A stretch of 64,000 nucleotides of DNA, from NCBI GenBank assembly GCA_945952025.1, contig CAMFGW010000007.1:50751-114750 (forward strand). Direction: 5' to 3'. Each line of letters starts with the position of its first letter. Positions within the stretch are counted from its first letter, which is position 1. Shown here in pieces: positions 59,979 through 64,000 of the stretch. The DNA comes from an uncultured Paracoccaceae bacterium (lineage in GTDB: Bacteria > Pseudomonadota > Alphaproteobacteria > Rhodobacterales > Rhodobacteraceae). The notes beneath the pieces were generated by a model. That model saw only the letters and a program-made list of their open reading frames with translations, did no database searches and had not been told where the DNA came from. The position numbers were made by a program, and so were the translations under genes.

Positions 59979-61193
59979 CTAGTAGTAGGCCGGCTGGCCG
60001 TAGGTCTGCATGAGCCACACCCCGCCGCCGATCAGAAGCGCCAGGGCGAGGAAGGTCAAAGCGATCTTCACCCAGGACCAGGGCCGCTCGCCCTCGACCT
60101 TGCCGGTCTGGCCGTTGATGACGAAACGGTAGCTCCGCCCGCCGAAGCGGTAGGCGGCCGACCAGACCGGCAGAAGGACATGCTTGAAGGTCACGTCGCT
60201 GACGTCCGTGTCGACCGAGCCCACCTGTTGCTGGTCGCCGCCTATGTCGAACCGCACGTCGCGCTCGATCATCGCGCCCATGTAGGCCCGCGCCTCGCCC
60301 ATGCCTTCGTCCGGCGTCTCGGTATAGACCTCGGACCGGAAACCGGCGAGGTATTCCGGCCGGTAGGGTCTGAGCGCGGTCAGGTCCCAGGGAAGCAGCG
60401 CCTCGGTATGGCTTTGCGGCAGGGCGCGGCTGGCGAGCACCAGCACATCGTCGAAGCTCCGCGCCACCTGGCCCGAGGCAGGCGTCCAGGCGATGCGCGG
60501 CACCTGTCTGAGCTCGGTCCGCATGTTGCCTTGCTGATCGCGGACCGTGACCGGCTCGGTGACGTAATAGGTCGTGCCGCGCTGGCCGGTGTAGCGGGTC
60601 CGGGTCTTGGCGTCGAAGGTCCAGTAGGGCATGTAGACGCCCTCGAGCTCCCGGCCCCCGCCGCCCTGGCCGCGAAGGGCCGAAGGCGCGAACCACAGGC
60701 CTTTGAGCCAGTCCTGCATCGCGGCGCGCGCCTGCGCTTCGGTCACGGCGAAGGGGGCAACACCCTGCGGGCGCAGGCGGCGGACGGCGCCGGGGTCGGC
60801 GACGACGGGGCTCGCGCAATAGGGGCAGGTCGTGGCGTGCGAGGTGGGGTCGAAGACGATCTCGGCGCCGCAGCCCTGGCAGCGGGCGAGGCGGACCTCC
60901 TCGGTCTCGGCGCCGGGCAGGGCGGCGTCCAGCCCCTCGCGGAACGGCAGTTCGGGCAGGGGTGCGGGGCGGGGGCGCTCGCCCGCAAAAGGTTCGTGAT
61001 GGCCGCAATGGTCGCAGACCAGATCGCCCGCCCCCGGATCGAAGCGCAGGATCGCGCCGCAGGCCGGGCAGGGGAATTGGCGGTCACTCTCCCGGGCCGG
61101 CTCCGGGGAGGCGGGTGCAGTTTGTGCGTCGGGCTCCCCCATCCGCCGATGGCCCGCGTGCGGGACTGACCCAGAGGTGCCTTCGTCCGACAT
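59979..61193 (-). CDS. Zinc-ribbon membrane protein (YdjG-like)
   Basis: A 404-residue protein with two N-terminal zinc ribbons (CPACG...CDHCG at about 42-64 and CQGCG...CPYC at about 104-125), a large mid-domain, and one C-terminal transmembrane helix (IALTFLALALLIGGGVWLM). This is the arrangement of TFIIB-type zinc-ribbon proteins that accompany SPFH proteins, such as YdjG with YdjI of B. subtilis. The SPFH gene ends 12 nt upstream. Together they probably form a membrane-associated stress complex; the analogy is by domain, not by close identity. Confidence 0.78.
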   Translation of the reverse strand: MSDEGTSGSVPHAGHRRMGEPDAQTAPASPEPARESDRQFPCPACGAILRFDPGAGDLVCDHCGHHEPFAGERPRPAPLPELPFREGLDAALPGAETEEVRLARCQGCGAEIVFDPTSHATTCPYCASPVVADPGAVRRLRPQGVAPFAVTEAQARAAMQDWLKGLWFAPSALRGQGGGGRELEGVYMPYWTFDAKTRTRYTGQRGTTYYVTEPVTVRDQQGNMRTELRQVPRIAWTPASGQVARSFDDVLVLASRALPQSHTEALLPWDLTALRPYRPEYLAGFRSEVYTETPDEGMGEARAYMGAMIERDVRFDIGGDQQQVGSVDTDVSDVTFKHVLLPVWSAAYRFGGRSYRFVINGQTGKVEGERPWSWVKIALTFLALALLIGGGVWLMQTYGQPAYY

Positions 61194-61205
61194 TCCGGGC
61201 AGCCC

Positions 61206-62333
61206 TTACGGCTTTGGCGCCTCGCCCGGAACCGGCGGCGGCGCGCCGGGCACGGGCGGGGGCGCGACGGTGAAAAGCCGCGCGAGGTCCGGCACATCGC
61301 CGGCCTTGATCCAGCCGTCCTGCCCTTGCGTCCAGACAAGACTGTCGCGCGTCAGGCTGCCGTCCGCGGCCATGCGGCCAAGGTTCGCCCGGCTGAAGGG
61401 GCCGGTCGCCTGACCGCCGACCGCCACATGCCAGACCGACTCTGCGACGGACGGCGGCGGGGTCGCGCCCCAGGGCCCGCCCTGCGCCAACTGGCCCCCC
61501 ATCTGCGCACCCATCCCCATGCCGATCCCGGCGCCGACCGCCGCCCCCATCGCACCGCCCGCAGCCCCGCCTTGGCCCAGCGCCTCGCCGGCCGAAAACT
61601 GGGTGAAGCGGCCCAGATCGCCCAGGATCCCGATCGAGGTGCGCTTGTCGAGCATCGCCTCCACCGCCTCGGGCAGCGAGATGTTCTCGATGTAGAATTC
61701 CGGCAGCTCGATCCCGTAGGCCCCGACCGAGGGGCCAATGGCCTTGGCGACAAGGCTGCCCAGCTGGTCGGTATTGGCCGCCATGTCGAGGACCGGGATC
61801 TTCGATCCCGCGATCATCCGGCTGAATTCCTGCACGATGATGTTGCGGATCTGGAGCGTGATCTCCTCGGTCGTGAACTCGCCGTCGGTCCCCACGATCT
61901 CGCGCAGGAAAAGGCCGGGGTCGCTGACCTTCATCGCATAGGTCCCGAAGGCGCGAAGGCGGGTCGGCCCGAATTCGGGATCGCGCACCATGACCGGGTT
62001 CTTCGTGCCCCATTTCTGGTCGGTGAAGCGGGTGGTGTTGACGAAATAGACCTCGGACTTGAAGGGCGAATGGAAGCCGTGGTCCCAGTGCTGCAGGGTC
62101 GTCAGGATCGGCAGGTTGTGGGTTTCCAGCTGGTACATGCCCGGCTTGAAGACGTCGGCGATCTGGCCTTCATGGACGAAGACGGCCGCCTGCCCCTCGC
62201 GCACCGTCAGCTTCGCGCCATACTTGATCGCATGGTCATAGCGCGGAAAGCGGTAGACCATCGTGTCGCGCGTATCGTCCGTCCAGGCGATGATGTCGAT
62301 GAATTCGCCGGTGAGGAAATCGAGGATGGACAT
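61206..62333 (-). CDS. SPFH domain protein with C-terminal GYF_2 domain (YdjI-like)
   Basis: A 375-residue protein: N-terminal SPFH/band-7 domain of the YdjI type (residues about 40-245), a glycine-rich linker (GAAVGAGIGMGMGAQMGG) and a C-terminal GYF_2 domain (WHVAVGGQATGPFSRANLG). The GYF_2 domain may bind proline-rich partners, and the protein ends in PPPVPGAPPPVPG. AAGGAG precedes the ATG at 62333. The linked zinc-ribbon membrane protein would anchor it. Confidence 0.85.
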   Translation of the reverse strand: MSILDFLTGEFIDIIAWTDDTRDTMVYRFPRYDHAIKYGAKLTVREGQAAVFVHEGQIADVFKPGMYQLETHNLPILTTLQHWDHGFHSPFKSEVYFVNTTRFTDQKWGTKNPVMVRDPEFGPTRLRAFGTYAMKVSDPGLFLREIVGTDGEFTTEEITLQIRNIIVQEFSRMIAGSKIPVLDMAANTDQLGSLVAKAIGPSVGAYGIELPEFYIENISLPEAVEAMLDKRTSIGILGDLGRFTQFSAGEALGQGGAAGGAMGAAVGAGIGMGMGAQMGGQLAQGGPWGATPPPSVAESVWHVAVGGQATGPFSRANLGRMAADGSLTRDSLVWTQGQDGWIKAGDVPDLARLFTVAPPPVPGAPPPVPGEAPKP

Positions 62334-62421
62334 GGAATTCTCCTTCGGTGGGGCAGGGGCCGGGCGGCCCCGATGATGCCGCCGCCCCTTTGATGGCGCA
62401 AGCAAAGTCCTGTGAGCGTCC

Positions 62422-63348
62422 CTAGCCCGAAGGGGCTTCGCCCATGAGTTCAGCCGCGATCTGGTCGACAACGGGACGCGCCTCGGCGGGCAACATGCCG
62501 GGGCGAAGACGCGGGTCGTAAAGCATCTTCAGCATCAGCCCGTCCATGGGCGTCAGGGCCGCGAATTCCTGGTCGTCGTTGAAGATCGAGGGCCGCGCCG
62601 ACGGGCTGTCGTTGGTCAGGCCGAGCGACTGGGCGATTTCCTCGTCATAACAGGCGCGGCGCATGATGTCCGGGAGTTCCGAGCGCACGACGGCGAAGGC
62701 GTTGACATAGACCGGGTCGGGGTCGTGGGTATTGGCAAGGACGGTGCAATAGACATCGGGCGCCATGTCCGTCACCGACCGGATCGCGGCCAGCGAGGTG
62801 GTGGGGTCGAGCGCCAGGATCGAAGGCCCGAGCGCGCGGCGGTCCGCAGGCGGCACGACGGCGACGATGTAGTTCGGCGCGCGGTCGGTCAGGGTGATCC
62901 TCAGCCCCGAATAGCGCGCGAGGCGCGCCAGGTAGCCCGCGACATAGGTCCGGTCGGCGGCCTGTTCCTTGGGCGGCACGTTGGGTGAAAAGCGCAGGCT
63001 CAGGCGGATCGGGCCGTCCCAGCGGTGCAGCCGGTCCTCGACATTGCTGGCGACGAGCCGGCCGCCCACCTCGCTGAACTCGTCCCTGAGCGCGATGGCC
63101 ATGAAATTGTCGGCAAGCTGGCCGGCGGTGAAGGGCGCGTCGCGGCGGCCGCTATCGGTCCTGAGCCGGCCGGAGGCACGGTAATAGTCCTCGATCGCGC
63201 GATAATGCGTCGCGGCGGTCACCGTTTCCGGGTCGGGAACAATCTGCGGCTTGGGTGGCGGCGTGGGCGAGGTATGGAGCGCGCCGCTTTGGGTGACGCA
63301 GGCCGCGAGCGCAAGGGTCAGGCAAAGGGCGCCGCGAAGGGCAAGCAT
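62422..63348 (-). CDS. DUF2927 lipoprotein
   Basis: A 308-residue lipoprotein: MLALRGALCLTLALAACVTQ (lipid Cys17), then a DUF2927 domain (NFMAIALRDEFSEVGG, DGPIRLSLRF) and a conserved C-terminal ELPDIMRRACYDEEIAQSLGL, LYDPRLRPGM. Function unknown; typical of Rhodobacterales. The lipobox supports start 63348 over an earlier in-frame ATG. Confidence 0.85.
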   Translation of the reverse strand: MLALRGALCLTLALAACVTQSGALHTSPTPPPKPQIVPDPETVTAATHYRAIEDYYRASGRLRTDSGRRDAPFTAGQLADNFMAIALRDEFSEVGGRLVASNVEDRLHRWDGPIRLSLRFSPNVPPKEQAADRTYVAGYLARLARYSGLRITLTDRAPNYIVAVVPPADRRALGPSILALDPTTSLAAIRSVTDMAPDVYCTVLANTHDPDPVYVNAFAVVRSELPDIMRRACYDEEIAQSLGLTNDSPSARPSIFNDDQEFAALTPMDGLMLKMLYDPRLRPGMLPAEARPVVDQIAAELMGEAPSG

Positions 63349-63504
63349 CTGCCCCGACCGCCGGGCCCGTCCCGCCGTCGGAGCCCGGAGCGCGGCCGGA
63401 AGGGCGCACAAGGGGGGCACGAGTCACCATCCATCGACACTTTGTTAAAGGTGGCATGCCGCCCGTCGGCGGCCAAGGGATTTTCCGGGGGAAAGGCCGG
63501 AGTT

Positions 63505-64000
63505 TTATCCCCGCCCCTTGGGGCCGCCGCCCTTCGGGCCACCGCCCCTGGGTCCACCCCGGCCACCCGGTTTGGTGCCGGGTTTCCCGCCGGGCTTCGC
63601 ACCCGGCTTGGACCCGCCGCCATAGGGCACTTTGGGGGCCCCGTCGGGGCGCGGCGCGCGGGGCTTGCGGTCGAAGCCGCCAGCACCTTCGGCGCGGGGC
63701 GCGCGAGGTTTGCGGTCGAAGCCTTCGCCATCAGCGCGCGGGGCCCTGGGCTTGCGGTCGTAGCCGCCGGAGCCTTCGGGGCGTGGTGCGCGGGGCTTGC
63801 GGTCGAAACCCTCGCCCTCGGCTCGCGGGGTTCTGGGCTTGCGGTCGTAGTTGCCAGCGCCTTCGGCGCGGGGTGCGCGCGGTTTGCGGTCGTAGCCTTC
63901 GCCTTCGGCACGGGGCGCCCGGGGCTTGCGGTCGTAGCCGCCAGCGCCTTCGGGGCGTGGTGCGCGGGGCTTGCGGTCGAAACCCTCGCCCTCGGCTCGC
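63505..64000 (-). CDS. C-terminal end of a repeat-tailed protein, truncated by the window edge
   Basis: Minus-strand frame open from the right edge to TAA at 63505, giving 164 residues. It is built of at least eight copies of a 14-16-residue unit, (G)FDRKPRAPRAEGEG or YDRKPRAPRPEGAGG, followed by a Gly/Lys/Pro tail ending GGPKGRG. Such basic repeat tails occur on Rhodobacterales RNA-acting enzymes, e.g. RluB-like pseudouridine synthases or DEAD-box helicases; the catalytic part lies outside the window, so which one is not decidable. Confidence 0.72.
   Translation of the reverse strand, partial: RAEGEGFDRKPRAPRPEGAGGYDRKPRAPRAEGEGYDRKPRAPRAEGAGNYDRKPRTPRAEGEGFDRKPRAPRPEGSGGYDRKPRAPRADGEGFDRKPRAPRAEGAGGFDRKPRAPRPDGAPKVPYGGGSKPGAKPGGKPGTKPGGRGGPRGGGPKGGGPKGRG

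Overview
The window is high-GC bacterial DNA with the look of an alphaproteobacterium of the Rhodobacterales (Rhodobacteraceae/Paracoccaceae). This is inferred from protein families and neighbourhoods: IalB, DUF2927 lipoprotein, GlxA-type regulators, a PraR/PhrR-like HTH, dgt next to erpA and xth, and epmA divergent from efp. No rRNA is present and the species cannot be named.

Layout. 0.2-3.8 kb: pirin, a fused dioxygenase-hydrolase and a glutathione S-transferase. 3.9-8.8 kb: a tightly overlapping minus-strand operon with a complete set of enzymes for a non-phosphorylative sugar-acid (DeLey-Doudoroff type) pathway: dehydrogenase, lactonase, dehydratase, KDGal kinase and KDPGal aldolase. 8.9-13.3 kb: an RND efflux pump with its adaptor. 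13.6-15.8 kb: a GlxA-type regulator and a P1 (DmpA) peptidase. 15.8-23 kb: a decaying island with AraC, SDR and asparaginase pseudogenes, an ABC permease/CobW chimera, and an ABC ATPase without its switch histidine, next to a double-wHTH GntR regulator. 24.5 kb: tRNA-Arg(CCG). 24.6-30 kb: cell envelope genes (M15-like peptidase, L,D-transpeptidase, lpxD-acp-KAS). 31-64 kb: mostly housekeeping genes: HerA-like ATPase, YmdB-like phosphoesterase, SLC13 carrier, YebC, LysG/LysE, EpmA/EF-P, GatCA, AmpD-like amidase, vanadium haloperoxidase with a CRTAC1-like partner, RNase P RNA, L33, Bax-inhibitor-1 protein, HisN-like phosphatase, Xth, ErpA, Dgt, Dtd, a zinc-ribbon/SPFH membrane pair, and a truncated repeat-tailed protein at the right edge.

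The most striking signal no single gene explains is a dispersed intergenic repeat of about 190-225 bp, present in eight copies (A-H). It has several hairpins whose stems are kept by paired base changes. Every copy reads in the same sense as, and begins 7-87 bp downstream of, the stop codon of the adjacent gene (copy B directly follows copy A). Six copies are long and two share an internal deletion. I regard it as a candidate uncharacterised 3'-UTR/intergenic element family.

Other points of note are two genes that appear to start at CTG (a GST and an AmpD-like amidase), in-frame tandem repeats of 12 or 15 bp recurring in unrelated genes, a candidate small RNA with promoter and terminator upstream of the HerA-like gene, and a 24-codon ORF behind a well-formed promoter with twin upstream repeats. 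Nothing in the window looks like a prophage, CRISPR array or intact insertion sequence.
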